Shown in pieces: positions 5,801-14,241 of a stretch of DNA of 17,959 nt; position 1 is the stretch's first letter; each line of letters opens with the position of its first letter. The position numbers and the translations under genes were made by a program. The stretch comes from Lentisphaerota bacterium (lineage in GTDB: Bacteria > Verrucomicrobiota > Kiritimatiellia > JAAZAB01): assembly GCA_020201415.1 (NCBI GenBank), contig JAIVGW010000010.1, positions 1 through 17,959 of the forward strand, in the 5' to 3' direction. The notes beneath the pieces were generated by a model. The model was not told the DNA's origin. It was given only the letters and a program-made list of their open reading frames with translations, and searched no databases.

Positions 5801-7864
5801 ATGACCAATGACCATTACACGGTGGATTGGGACCATTTGCAGCCTCTGGTGATGAATCAGATCCAGGATGCGATTACCATCACCGATCTGCAGGGTCGGA
5901 TCATATATGTCAATGATGCGGAATGCCGTTTAATCCAGCGCACCCGTGAAGAATTGCTGGGAGCTTCTGTATTTGATTATGGTGAAGATCAAACGCGCGG
6001 CTCATCTCAGCATAATATCATTGAACAGACTCTACAGCAGGGCAGTTGGCGGGGTGAAGTAGTCAATTATAACTCCTCGGGCGAGGAATTGATCCTGGAC
6101 TGCCGCACGCAGCTGGTGTACGACGCGCAGGGCAACGCGGTAGCCATGTGTGGTATTGCCACGGATATCACCCACCGCAAGCGCATGGAACAGACGCTGC
6201 TGGCCAGTGAAAACAATCTGGCCATTACGCTCAATTCAATCGGGGATGCGGTCATTGCCACGGATAATCGGGGTTGTGTAACGCGGATGAATCCTGTGGC
6301 GGAACGGCTTACCGGCTGGTCCCTGGAAGAGGCCCGTGGTCAACCCCTGCGGGATATTTTCAGATTGTGCGATGTGCATACGCGCGAGCCTTTGAATGAT
6401 CCTGTGGCCAGTGTGCTACACACGGGGGAGCTTGCCCGCCTGGCAAATAATACACTTTTATTGTCCCGTGACGGTGTCGCTCGTCAGATTGCCGACAGCG
6501 CCGCTCCGATTCGTGATGCGCAGGGGCAGATCATTGGAGCCGCGTTGGTTTTCCGTGATGTAACTGATGAATACCGCATGCGGCAAATGTTGCGCGAATC
6601 GGAAGCACGCTACAAGGCCCTTTTTGTGAGTGCCAATGACGGCATTTTGGTGGCCGATGCCGAGACCAGGAGGTTTCGGTACGCCAATCCCGCCATCTGC
6701 CGTCTGCTGGGATACAATGCGGATGAATTGATCAAACTTACCCTGTATGATATTCATCCCCCTGAAATACACAAACTGGTGGACGATAAATTCAACTACA
6801 TGCTGCAACAGTCACACAAGATACATGATATTCCCTGTCGTCGCAAGGACGGCTCTATTGTCTATGTGGACATCAGCGGCACCCCGATGATTCTGGACGG
6901 ACGTCCCTGCAATGTCGGCTTCTTCATTGATACAACGGAACGCAAAAAGGCGGCAGACAAAATACGTGAGAACCATGAACAACTACTGGCAATCATGGAT
7001 GCCAATCCTGACCCGGTATATGTCGCCGATCCGGAAACCTACGAAATTTTGCACATCAATCGGGCGCTATTGGACGCATTCGGCGAACCGGGCTCCCGGA
7101 AGTGTTATGAACACTTCCATAATCTTCCATCGCCATGTCCTTTCTGTACCAATCAACGCATATTCGGAAATAATTTCGGCAAGGACTATATTTGGGAATT
7201 TCACAACTCCAGAAGTAAACGTTGGTATCGTTGTCTGGACCGGGGCATCGTCTGGCCGGACGGCCGCAAAGTTCGATATGAGATGGCGGTGGATATTACC
7301 GCGCTCAAGCGGGCGGAAGAGGCTTTGCGGGAAAGCGTGGAGAATCTCAGCATTACATTGCAATCTATCGGTGACGGGGTAATAGCCACTGATGAGGGCG
7401 GCCGGGTAGTGAATATGAATTACGTGGCCGAAAAAATGTGCGGTTGGAATTTAAAGGAAGCCCGGGGCCGTGTTCTGGATGAAGTGTTTTGTATTGTCAA
7501 TGCCGATACCGGCAGGGCGGTGGAAAATCCGGTGCACAGGGTCCTGGCCTTGGGGCGGGTTGCGGGGCTGGCGAATCAGACAATGTTGATATCCCGCAAT
7601 GGTATTCGTCATCAGATCGCCGACACAGCTGCGCCGATCAAGGATAAAAACGGCGCAGTGGTTGGCGTAGTGCTGGTTTTCTCTGACGTAACGGAGAAAT
7701 ACCGCGCAGAAAAGTCACTAAAAGAAAGCGAAGAGCGTTTAAAAAATCATTGGCTGAAAAGGATACCCTTCTGCGTGAGTTATATCATCGCACCAAGAAT
7801 AATATGCAGGTCATTTGTTCAATGCTGGGGTTGCAGGCGGCATACAGCGGCAGTCCGGAAGTAG
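5801..7864 (+). CDS. Multi-PAS sensor part of a frameshifted hybrid-less histidine kinase (N-terminal fragment)
   Basis: About 647 residues hold five PAS domains in series: roughly 12-128, 134-262, 265-388, 391-505 and 510-640, mostly ending in DIT/DVT/DTT motifs and joined by short helical linkers. PAS 2 and PAS 5 are clearly related (SIGD(A/G)VIATD, ADxAAPIxDxxG). PAS 4 has a cysteine cluster (C435, CPFC at 446-449, C478), a possible metal, redox or ligand site. No membrane segment is visible, so this is probably a cytoplasmic sensor. The start ATG has GGGGA about 9 nt upstream. After residue 648 the frame changes at a T3A6 run, and the last ~40 residues here are out-of-frame sequence ending at 7864. 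The kinase domain continues one base back as the next entry. Confidence 0.8.
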   Translation: MTNDHYTVDWDHLQPLVMNQIQDAITITDLQGRIIYVNDAECRLIQRTREELLGASVFDYGEDQTRGSSQHNIIEQTLQQGSWRGEVVNYNSSGEELILDCRTQLVYDAQGNAVAMCGIATDITHRKRMEQTLLASENNLAITLNSIGDAVIATDNRGCVTRMNPVAERLTGWSLEEARGQPLRDIFRLCDVHTREPLNDPVASVLHTGELARLANNTLLLSRDGVARQIADSAAPIRDAQGQIIGAALVFRDVTDEYRMRQMLRESEARYKALFVSANDGILVADAETRRFRYANPAICRLLGYNADELIKLTLYDIHPPEIHKLVDDKFNYMLQQSHKIHDIPCRRKDGSIVYVDISGTPMILDGRPCNVGFFIDTTERKKAADKIRENHEQLLAIMDANPDPVYVADPETYEILHINRALLDAFGEPGSRKCYEHFHNLPSPCPFCTNQRIFGNNFGKDYIWEFHNSRSKRWYRCLDRGIVWPDGRKVRYEMAVDITALKRAEEALRESVENLSITLQSIGDGVIATDEGGRVVNMNYVAEKMCGWNLKEARGRVLDEVFCIVNADTGRAVENPVHRVLALGRVAGLANQTMLISRNGIRHQIADTAAPIKDKNGAVVGVVLVFSDVTEKYRAEKSLKESEERLKNHWLKRIPFCVSYIIAPRIICRSFVQCWGCRRHTAAVRK
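7738..7746 (+). other. Slippery T3A6 run at a -1 frameshift in the kinase gene
   Basis: The bases TTTAAAAAA follow CG in the zero frame as CGT TTA AAA, which makes a T TTA AAA heptamer of the X XXY YYZ type. Slipping back one base after AAA at 7742-7744 gives ERLKKSLAEKDTLLRELYH, exactly the linker and H-box expected for a HisKA_2 kinase. A seventh A would give the same product. So this is a homopolymer contraction, a sequencing error, or a programmed or slippage-dependent frameshift. Confidence 0.75.
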
Positions 7865-8379
7865 GCCGGATATTCAAAGACACTGTTGCCCGTATTCAGG
7901 CCATGGCCCTGGTCCACCAGAAATTGTGTCAGGCTCAGGATCTCTCCAAGATCGATTTACAGGATTATATTCGTGATTTGACGGATTTGTTGTTTAAAAG
8001 CTACAATACACAAGGTGACAAGATAAGACTTGAACTTGACGTTGCGCCGCTGACGGTGTTGATCGATATTGCCGTGCCCTGTGGGTTGATTACAAATGAA
8101 CTGGTGGTGAATTCATTAAAATATGCGTTTGTCGGGCGGGAGCATGGTGTGATCAGTCTGATGATTTCCGCTGAAGATGATACCATCGTCATGGATTATG
8201 TCGATGATGGGGTGGGGGTACCGGACAATTTTGATTTCCGCGGCCGGAAATCATTGGGCTTGCAGAGTATCTTTGCCCTGGCCGAACAACAACTGCAAGG
8301 CCGGGGCGAATTCCGAAACAGACCAGGGCTGGGCTGCAAAATTACTTTTGTCAATCGAGTGTACCAATCCAGGATTTGA
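7750..8379 (+). CDS. HisKA_2-type histidine kinase catalytic part (C-terminal fragment of the frameshifted gene)
   Basis: The fragment begins with the dimerisation and phosphoacceptor segment LLRELYHRTKNNMQVI, whose His codon is at 7786-7788; this is typical of HisKA_2 kinases (EIHHRVKNNLQ in relatives). The HATPase domain follows, with an N box (NELVVNSLKYAF), G1 (DDGVGVP) and G2 (SLGLQSI). Joined to the upstream PAS part by a -1 shift, it makes an 859-residue soluble kinase. Independent translation could only start at the TTG at 7750, which lacks a convincing ribosome-binding site, so this is very likely not a separate gene. The response regulator gene 58 bp downstream is the natural partner. 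HisKA_2 kinases usually autophosphorylate on His and pass phosphate to stand-alone receivers. Confidence 0.8.
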   Translation: MAEKDTLLRELYHRTKNNMQVICSMLGLQAAYSGSPEVGRIFKDTVARIQAMALVHQKLCQAQDLSKIDLQDYIRDLTDLLFKSYNTQGDKIRLELDVAPLTVLIDIAVPCGLITNELVVNSLKYAFVGREHGVISLMISAEDDTIVMDYVDDGVGVPDNFDFRGRKSLGLQSIFALAEQQLQGRGEFRNRPGLGCKITFVNRVYQSRI

Positions 8380-8437
8380 AGGCTTAGCCAACCAAGGCCG
8401 GCCAACCGGGCAGAGGGCAGGGGGAGCGGGGCGCGCG

Positions 8438-8893
8438 ATGTGTAATCAATCGCCAACGAAAATATTGATTGCCGAAGATGAGGGCATCATCGGACTCAGC
8501 CTGCGTATGGAACTGGAAAGTTCCGGTCACGAGGTCTGCGGCGTGGTGGCCACTGGTGAGGATGCCGTGGCGTGCGCCTTTCGCAGCCGGCCGGACTTGG
8601 TATTGATGGACATAAATCTTTCAGGGGAGATGGATGGCATAGAGGCCGCCCAAAAAATCAGGACCTTGCGGAAAGTGCGTTTGATTTTCATGACCGGCTA
8701 CGTTGATCGCGATTTGATGGATCGTGCCTTGTCGCTGAAACCACTGGCCTATGTCACCAAGCCCGTCAGCATCTACGACCTCCAGCTGATTATCGATACC
8801 TGGCGCAACTCGCCTCATAAAAAGGTTAATCAAAAAGATCAGCAGCAAACTGTTTGGGGTGAAATCCACCGGTACCAAGGCGGCAGCGTCTAA
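8438..8893 (+). CDS. Single-domain response regulator (CheY-like receiver)
   Basis: The 151-residue protein is almost entirely a receiver domain: acidic pair E13/D14 in ILIAEDE, phosphoacceptor D58 in LVLMDINL, T86 in FMTGY, K108 in VTKP. No DNA-binding, ANTAR or enzymatic output domain follows; the last ~30 residues are a polar tail. I chose ATG 8438, with GGGGAG about 11 nt upstream. The frame is open back to at least 8177, but that part overlaps the kinase gene and is not protein-like. It most likely takes phosphate from the upstream HisKA_2 kinase and acts through protein contacts. Its 3' end overlaps the helicase gene by 35 bp. Confidence 0.88.
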   Translation: MCNQSPTKILIAEDEGIIGLSLRMELESSGHEVCGVVATGEDAVACAFRSRPDLVLMDINLSGEMDGIEAAQKIRTLRKVRLIFMTGYVDRDLMDRALSLKPLAYVTKPVSIYDLQLIIDTWRNSPHKKVNQKDQQQTVWGEIHRYQGGSV

Positions 8894-10346
8894 GGCGCCG
8901 CCGCCAACGCGGCCTAGCAGACGCAAGCAGCGGCCGGGTCGTCCCGCCGCCGGGGAAAAGGCCCCGGCTTCAACCAAGCAGTCCACCGCGGACTGGAAAC
9001 CTGATAATTTCCAGGTGCCACCGGAGGAAGGCAAGACCAGGTTTCATGATCTGCCATTGCCGACGGAGATCATGCATGCCGTGGCCGATTTGAAGTTTGC
9101 ATATTGCACCCCGGTCCAGGCGCTCTGCCTGCCGCCGGCCTTGCAAGGGCGTGATGTCGCCGGTCGCGCGCAGACGGGCACCGGTAAAACCGCGGCTTTT
9201 TTAATCACGGCGTTAGCCCAATTCATCAAGAAACCGGTTGCCGGCGCCCGTAAACCCGGGGCGCCGCGGATGCTGGTCATTGCGCCCACCCGCGAACTGG
9301 TCATCCAGATAAACAATGACGCCCAGGCGCTTGGTCATTACAGTAATTGTTCCGCCATGGCGGTTTACGGCGGCATGGACTATGCCAAACAGCAGCAGCA
9401 GCTGCGTGAACCATGCGACATCCCGGTGGCCACGCCGGGCCGGCTGCTGGATTTTCGCGACTCGCGCGTGGTTAATCTGCGCCATGTCGAGATTCTGGTG
9501 ATCGATGAGGCCGATCGCATGCTGGACATGGGGTTCATTCCCGATGTCCGCAAAATAGTTTACAGCCTGCCTGATAAAGACCGTCGCCAGACCATGTTGT
9601 TCAGCGCCACTCTCAGTCCGGAAGTTATGCGTCTGGCGGAACGCTGGATGAATGATCCAATCAAACTGGAAGTGGAGGCGGAACAGGTGACGCTGGACTT
9701 GATTAATCAGCGCATTTTTTCCGTTTCGGCCCGCAGTAAACTGGCTGTTTTGAAAAACATTGCTGAACAAGAAGATGCCAAACGCATTCTGGTGTTCTGC
9801 AATCGGCGCGATGCCGTGGACCGGGTTGCGCGTCAGCTGCGGGATTACGGGGTGGAATGCGATGCTCTTTCCGGAGATGTTCCTCAGCGGCAAAGACTTA
9901 AAATTCTGGAGCGTTTCCGTGCCGGCGAGACCAAGGTGCTGGTGGCCACGGATGTGGCCGGCCGCGGTATTCATGTGGACAGCATCACCCATGTGGTTAA
10001 TTATGATTTGCCGGAAGAAGCCCAAGACTATGTGCATCGCATCGGACGCACCGGCCGGGCCGGCGCCAAAGGCACGGCCATTTCTTTTGCATGCGAGGCC
10101 GGCTCTTTCAACATGATGGCTATTGAGGAATATATCGGACGCAGCCTGCCTTATGAACAGCCTCCGGAGGCATGGCTGCACCTGCCGCCGCGTCCCGGCG
10201 GCGGAGAAACCGCCGGTGCGGAACCCCAGCGCCGTGCAAGACGTCCGGCCGGCCGTAGTCGCCCATCTTCAGGCGGGCGTCGAACGGGTAGTCGTGCTGG
10301 TGGTCGTTCGGGTGGTCCGCACCGTTCATCGCGTCCCCGCCGCTGA
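8859..10346 (+). CDS. rhlB: DEAD-box ATP-dependent RNA helicase, RhlB-like
   Basis: It unwinds structured RNA using ATP; RhlB-type enzymes assist mRNA decay and cold adaptation. All motifs are present: Q-motif region (RFHDLPLPTEIMHAV...CTPVQ, 61-87), motif I AQTGTGKT 104-111, PTREL 143-147, TPGR 192-195, DEAD 216-219, SAT 249-251, ATDVAGRG 363-370 and HRIGRTGR 393-400. The FHDLPLP...FAYCTPVQ segment resembles proteobacterial RhlB more than DeaD or SrmB. A basic, Pro/Ala-rich N-terminal stretch of about 55 residues and an Arg/Gly/Ser-rich tail (about 446-495) are low-complexity RNA-binding extensions. The start is uncertain: GTG 8859 has no good Shine-Dalgarno and overlaps the response regulator by 35 bp, but the first in-frame ATG (residue 72) would cut the Q-motif region. 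Confidence 0.9.
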   Translation: MKSTGTKAAASKAPPPTRPSRRKQRPGRPAAGEKAPASTKQSTADWKPDNFQVPPEEGKTRFHDLPLPTEIMHAVADLKFAYCTPVQALCLPPALQGRDVAGRAQTGTGKTAAFLITALAQFIKKPVAGARKPGAPRMLVIAPTRELVIQINNDAQALGHYSNCSAMAVYGGMDYAKQQQQLREPCDIPVATPGRLLDFRDSRVVNLRHVEILVIDEADRMLDMGFIPDVRKIVYSLPDKDRRQTMLFSATLSPEVMRLAERWMNDPIKLEVEAEQVTLDLINQRIFSVSARSKLAVLKNIAEQEDAKRILVFCNRRDAVDRVARQLRDYGVECDALSGDVPQRQRLKILERFRAGETKVLVATDVAGRGIHVDSITHVVNYDLPEEAQDYVHRIGRTGRAGAKGTAISFACEAGSFNMMAIEEYIGRSLPYEQPPEAWLHLPPRPGGGETAGAEPQRRARRPAGRSRPSSGGRRTGSRAGGRSGGPHRSSRPRR

Positions 10347-10397
10347 TTTATTGTCGGGCAAGTTGCGTGTAAATCACAAATCAGGAGGAGGTTGGCT

Positions 10398-10907
10398 ATG
10401 GCAAAGATTATGTTCAAGGGCCAGCCGGTCAACACGGCCGGCCAATTACCCGCTGTGGGCTGCATGGCGCCCGCTTTCCGTTTGACCAATGCCGAGTTGC
10501 AGGACGTTGGATTGGAACAACTTGGCGCAAAGCGCAAAATTCTCAATATTGTGCCCAGCCTGGATACTCCCGTATGTGCCGCTTCCGCGCGGCGGTTTCA
10601 TGAGGCTGTGTCCGACATGGCGGATGTGGCGCTGGTGAACATTTCCGCCGATCTGCCGTTTGCCCAGCAGCGGTTCTGTGCGAGCGAGGGCTTGCAGAAT
10701 ATAGTCAGCTTGTCCACCATGCGCGCGCCGGATTTCGGCAGAGACTACGGCGTGGCAATGCTGGACGGTCCGTTGGCCGGTCTGATGAGCCGCGCGGTGC
10801 TGGTACTGGATGCCGGAAACCGGGTGTTGTATGTTGAACAGGTGCCGGAAATCGCCCAGGAGCCGGATTACGCTGCCGCCCTGGCCGCGCTGCAGGCTAC
10901 GGCATGA
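10398..10907 (+). CDS. tpx: Thiol peroxidase (Tpx, atypical 2-Cys peroxiredoxin)
   Basis: The 169-residue protein reduces hydrogen and alkyl peroxides with electrons from thioredoxin. It shows the Tpx signature: an N-terminal beta hairpin with FKGQPV, the peroxidatic Cys in PSLDTPVCA (C60), and the resolving Cys in RFCASEG (C93). These match C61/C95 of the E. coli enzyme in spacing. Downstream STMRAPDFGRDYGV and RAVLVLDAGNRVLYVEQV are also family-typical. The start ATG has a strong AGGAGGAGG at 10383-10391, six nt upstream. A TTG two codons earlier is less likely. Its stop overlaps the ispF start in ATGA, so the two are translationally coupled. Confidence 0.95.
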   Translation: MAKIMFKGQPVNTAGQLPAVGCMAPAFRLTNAELQDVGLEQLGAKRKILNIVPSLDTPVCAASARRFHEAVSDMADVALVNISADLPFAQQRFCASEGLQNIVSLSTMRAPDFGRDYGVAMLDGPLAGLMSRAVLVLDAGNRVLYVEQVPEIAQEPDYAAALAALQATA

Positions 10908-11407
10908 TTCGTACCGGCATAGGGTTTGATGTTCATCCCCTGATGGTCGGCCGCCGGCTGATTCTGGGCGGGGTGGAAATCCCGCATGACCTGGGTCTGG
11001 CGGGGCATTCGGATGCGGATGTGCTCTGTCATGCCGTCGCCGACGCGCTGCTGGGCGCGGTGGCGGACGGCGATATCGGCATGCATTTTCCCGACAGCGA
11101 CCCGCGCTGGAAGGATGCCGACAGCCTGCAACTGCTGGCCGCGGTCGGCCGGCGTCTGGCCGGCCTGCGGGCGCAGGTGGTCAATGTGGATGCCACGGTC
11201 ATCGCCGAACAGCCCAGGCTGATGCCGCATCGCATGCTGATGTGCGAGCGCTTGGCCGGCGCATTGGGTCTGCCGGTGGACCGGGTATCCGTCAAGGCCA
11301 CCACGATGGAGCGTTTGGGTAGTCTGGGACGGCGGGAGGGTATAGCCGCCATGGCGGTGGCCACGGTGGATCAAGCTTGCACCGGAGTTTTGCATGAACC
11401 AGGCTGA
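10904..11407 (+). CDS. ispF: 2-C-methyl-D-erythritol 2,4-cyclodiphosphate synthase
   Basis: IspF makes the cyclic diphosphate of the non-mevalonate isoprenoid pathway, releasing CMP. The 167-residue protein has GIGFDVHP with metal ligands D9 and H11, third ligand H43 in GHSDADVLCHAVADALLGA, GDIGMHFPDSD, and KATTMERLGSLGRREGIAAMA near the end. Length is normal for the trimeric enzyme. It overlaps tpx by 4 bp, and its TGA shares its last A with an in-frame ATG (11407) of the cysS frame. The ispF-cysS neighbourhood is common in bacteria. Confidence 0.96.
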   Translation: MIRTGIGFDVHPLMVGRRLILGGVEIPHDLGLAGHSDADVLCHAVADALLGAVADGDIGMHFPDSDPRWKDADSLQLLAAVGRRLAGLRAQVVNVDATVIAEQPRLMPHRMLMCERLAGALGLPVDRVSVKATTMERLGSLGRREGIAAMAVATVDQACTGVLHEPG

Positions 11408-11424
11408 TGGGGAAGCGGTATATA

Positions 11425-12822
11425 ATGGCCTTTAAAATCTTTAATACCTTGTCCAGGCAGCAGGAAGTCTTCACACCAACCCGGCCGCCGACGGTCGGCA
11501 TGTACACCTGCGGACCGACGGTCTATAACTACGCCCACATCGGTAATTTCCGCGCTTACGTGTTTGAAGACCTGCTGCGGCGCTACCTCGGATACCTGGG
11601 CTACCAACCGCGACAGGTAATGAACCTGACGGATGTGGACGACAAGACCATCCGCGGAGCTCAGGCTGCCGGCCTGCCGCTGGACGAATACACCCGCAAG
11701 TTCAAGGATGCCTTTTTCGCCGATCTGCAAACACTCAACATCGCCCGCGCGGAGTTTTATCCAGCCGCCACCGAGCACATTCCCGAAATGATCGCGTTGA
11801 TTGAAACGCTGCTGGACAAGGGCTTCGCCTACCATTCGGCGGATCATTCGATTTATTTTGAGATCAATCGCTTTCCCGCCTATGGCCGCCTGGCGCATCT
11901 GGACATGGCGGGATTGAAGCCGGGTGCCCGCATTGCCCAGGACGAGTACCAGAAGGAAAATGCGGCCGACTTTGCCCTGTGGAAGGCCTGGACGCCGGAG
12001 GATGGCGAGGTGTTCTGGGACTCGCCCTGGGGCCGCGGCCGGCCTGGCTGGCACTTGGAATGTTCCGCCATGAGCATGAAATATCTTGGTGCCGGATTTG
12101 ACCTGCACACCGGTGGGATGGACAATATATTCCCTCATCATGAAGATGAAATCGCCCAGAGCGAAGCCGCCACCGGTGTGCCCTTCGTGACCTACTGGAT
12201 GCATTGCGCCCACCTGGTGGTGGATGGACGCAAGATGTCCAAATCACTGGGTAATTTTTACACTCTGCGCGACCTGCTGGAACGCGGTTATTCCGGCCGC
12301 GAAATCCGGTATGTGCTGGCCTCAGCCCATTACCGGCAGACCCTGAACTTTAATTTGGCCTCACTGGACGCCGCCCGGGCCGCGCTGCGGCGTGCGGATG
12401 AATTCCGCGAGCGGCTAGCCGCGCAGGCCGCCGCACCCGGTAAAACTCCGGCCTGGCTGGAGGAGGCCCGGATGTCCTTCCGCCGCGCCATGGATGACGA
12501 TTTGAATACCTCTATGGCGCTGGCCGCCCTGTTCGATCTGATTCACGAAGGCAACCGCCGCCTGGACGCCGGTGAATTGCCTGCTCCGGAGGCTGCCGCC
12601 ACGCTGACAATATTGGACGATATAGACCGGGTATTCGGTTTTTTGGCGCCGGCGCCGGAGACAGCGCCGGAAGACCTAGTTCAAATGGCTGAAGAACGCC
12701 GCCGCGCGCGCGCCGCCCGCAATTGGGCGGAAGCGGATCGGCTGCGTGATATGATAGCCGCCCGGGGCTGGACGATCCAGGATGCGGCCGATGGTTTTAA
12801 GTTGAAAAGGAACGCGCCGTGA
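11425..12822 (+). CDS. cysS: Cysteinyl-tRNA synthetase
   Basis: This class I synthetase charges tRNA-Cys. The 465-residue protein has the HIGH-like HIGN at 38-41 in GPTVYNYAHIGNFR, the KMSKS loop at 270-274, and zinc ligands C29, C213, H238 and E242 in YTCGPTV, HLECSAMS and FPHHEDEIAQSE. The C-terminal anticodon-binding part ends in ARAARNWAEADRLRDMIAARGWTIQD, a typical CysRS ending. I prefer ATG 11425 (MAFKIFNTLSR, usual family start, GGGGA about 11 nt upstream). ATG 11407, overlapping the ispF stop, would add six residues. Its TGA overlaps the GTG of the next gene, so the housekeeping operon continues without a gap. Confidence 0.96.
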   Translation: MAFKIFNTLSRQQEVFTPTRPPTVGMYTCGPTVYNYAHIGNFRAYVFEDLLRRYLGYLGYQPRQVMNLTDVDDKTIRGAQAAGLPLDEYTRKFKDAFFADLQTLNIARAEFYPAATEHIPEMIALIETLLDKGFAYHSADHSIYFEINRFPAYGRLAHLDMAGLKPGARIAQDEYQKENAADFALWKAWTPEDGEVFWDSPWGRGRPGWHLECSAMSMKYLGAGFDLHTGGMDNIFPHHEDEIAQSEAATGVPFVTYWMHCAHLVVDGRKMSKSLGNFYTLRDLLERGYSGREIRYVLASAHYRQTLNFNLASLDAARAALRRADEFRERLAAQAAAPGKTPAWLEEARMSFRRAMDDDLNTSMALAALFDLIHEGNRRLDAGELPAPEAAATLTILDDIDRVFGFLAPAPETAPEDLVQMAEERRRARAARNWAEADRLRDMIAARGWTIQDAADGFKLKRNAP

Positions 12823-14192
12823 GTCTGTCCGGTAAACTGATCACCTTTGAAGGCCCCGAAGGCGCCGGCAAATCCACCCACGCCGCCGCGCTGGCTGATC
12901 GGCTGCAGGAAGCTGGCCGCGCGGTGCTGTTCACGCGTGAGCCGGGCGGCACGCACCTGGGTGAAGCTGTGCGCTCCCTGCTCAAGGATCATGACCAGAA
13001 GGCGCCCGCGGCCGCAACCGAATTGTTTCTGTTTCTGGCCTGCCGGTCTCAGCTGGTGGAGGAAGTCATTCGTCCGGCGTTGAATGCCGGTACGCATGTA
13101 ATCTGCGACCGTTTCACCGATTCCACGATCGCCTACCAGGGATACGGCCGCGACTTCGCCCTGGCGGAGCTCCCCGCGTTGAATGCCCTGGCCACCGGCG
13201 GGCTGAAGCCCGCGCTGACGTTCCTGCTGGATCTGGAGGTGGAAATCGGCCTGCGGCGTGTGCAGGGGCGGGAAGCCGCCGCCGGAGCCGTGGCCGATCG
13301 CATCGAACGCGAGTCGCAGGACTTTCATCGGGCGGTGCGCTCCGGGTACCTGGAGCTGGCGGCCCGCGAACCGGACCATAAATGCCGCGGCTGTCACCAG
13401 GCTGCGGAGCGCTCGCATCCGGACCTTTTATGGATCGAACCGCAGAGCAAATCGCGCCGCATCGTGGTCGAACAGGCCCACCGGATGCGCGAGCATGTGA
13501 TGCGCAGCGCATTTGCCGGCGGTTGTAAAATCGTGGTGCTGGAGGATGTCGACCGTCTGCAGGACGAAGCCGCCAATATCATTCTGAAAACACTGGAAGA
13601 GCCGCCTTCTGATTCATTGTTTCTGTTACTGACCGACAGCCCCAGCGCCTTGATCACCACAGTGGTATCCCGCTGCCAGCGCCTGACTCTGACCGGAGTC
13701 AACGAGGAAGACAGTCGCGTCTGCCGCGCGCTGGTCGTCCAGGTAATGTCCGCCGCCGGGGAGCAGGGCGTGATGCCGGCCCTGGCGCGCGCGCGCGCAT
13801 TGATGGAACGCCTGCAGGAGATCAGGAAGACCATTGCTGAAGAAGATCCGCCGGCCGATAATCCCAATATGGACTTGGAGAAAAACCTGCGCGAAAAAAT
13901 GGAGGCGATCAGGACGGCGCGCCTGGAAGCGCGCTATCGTGATCGGCGCGAAACCATCCTGGAATGGCTGATGCTCTGGCACCGCGACCTTTTGCTGTGT
14001 CTTTGCGGCGTTGAGGAGGAGCATTTGGCGTTTCAGGAGTCCGCCGCGCGGTTACGCGCGGATGCCGCCGGGTTGACTTATGCCCGGGCCTTGGCTAATA
14101 TCGGCATCATTGAGGAAATGCAGGCGCAACTGGCCCGGCACCTGCCGGAAGCCACGGTTTTCGAACATGGTTTTGTGCGCCTGGAAGCATGA
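12819..14192 (+). CDS. Fusion of thymidylate kinase and DNA polymerase III delta' (delta' N-terminus missing)
   Basis: Residues 1 to about 185 are thymidylate kinase (dTMP to dTDP): P-loop EGPEGAGKST 11-20, FTREPGG 38-44, CDRFTDST 96-103 and the LID region around 147-166. The kinase then stops at ELAAREP, before its usual last helices, and passes directly into clamp-loader delta': KCRGC, SHPDLLWIEP, KIVVLEDVDRLQ (Walker B-like, 237-248), ILKTLEEPPSDS and VVSRCQRL (SRC motif, 282-289), then a helical C-terminal domain to 457. The delta' piece lacks roughly its first 70-100 residues, including the P-loop-like region and the first zinc-finger cysteines. So it is either a natural lineage fusion or an in-frame deletion joining adjacent tmk and holB. 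GTG start overlaps the cysS stop (GTGA). tmk-holB-PSP1 order is also known in Bacillus (with small genes between). Confidence 0.82.
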   Translation: MSLSGKLITFEGPEGAGKSTHAAALADRLQEAGRAVLFTREPGGTHLGEAVRSLLKDHDQKAPAAATELFLFLACRSQLVEEVIRPALNAGTHVICDRFTDSTIAYQGYGRDFALAELPALNALATGGLKPALTFLLDLEVEIGLRRVQGREAAAGAVADRIERESQDFHRAVRSGYLELAAREPDHKCRGCHQAAERSHPDLLWIEPQSKSRRIVVEQAHRMREHVMRSAFAGGCKIVVLEDVDRLQDEAANIILKTLEEPPSDSLFLLLTDSPSALITTVVSRCQRLTLTGVNEEDSRVCRALVVQVMSAAGEQGVMPALARARALMERLQEIRKTIAEEDPPADNPNMDLEKNLREKMEAIRTARLEARYRDRRETILEWLMLWHRDLLLCLCGVEEEHLAFQESAARLRADAAGLTYARALANIGIIEEMQAQLARHLPEATVFEHGFVRLEA

Positions 14193-14241
14193 TCCGCCGG
14201 CGCCATGGCCGAACGATAATAGCAACTGCTAGAGGTAGCCC

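Noticed and set aside
9213..10181. A 322-codon open frame antisense to the DEAD-box helicase.
   Set aside because: It is the mirror of a strongly conserved gene in GC-rich sequence; the translation has no recognisable domain.
11371..12213. A 280-codon open frame antisense to cysS.
   Set aside because: Shadow of the conserved synthetase frame, with no domain of its own.
12681..13418. A 245-codon open frame antisense to cysS/tmk.
   Set aside because: Crosses two well-supported genes and looks like codon-bias shadow.
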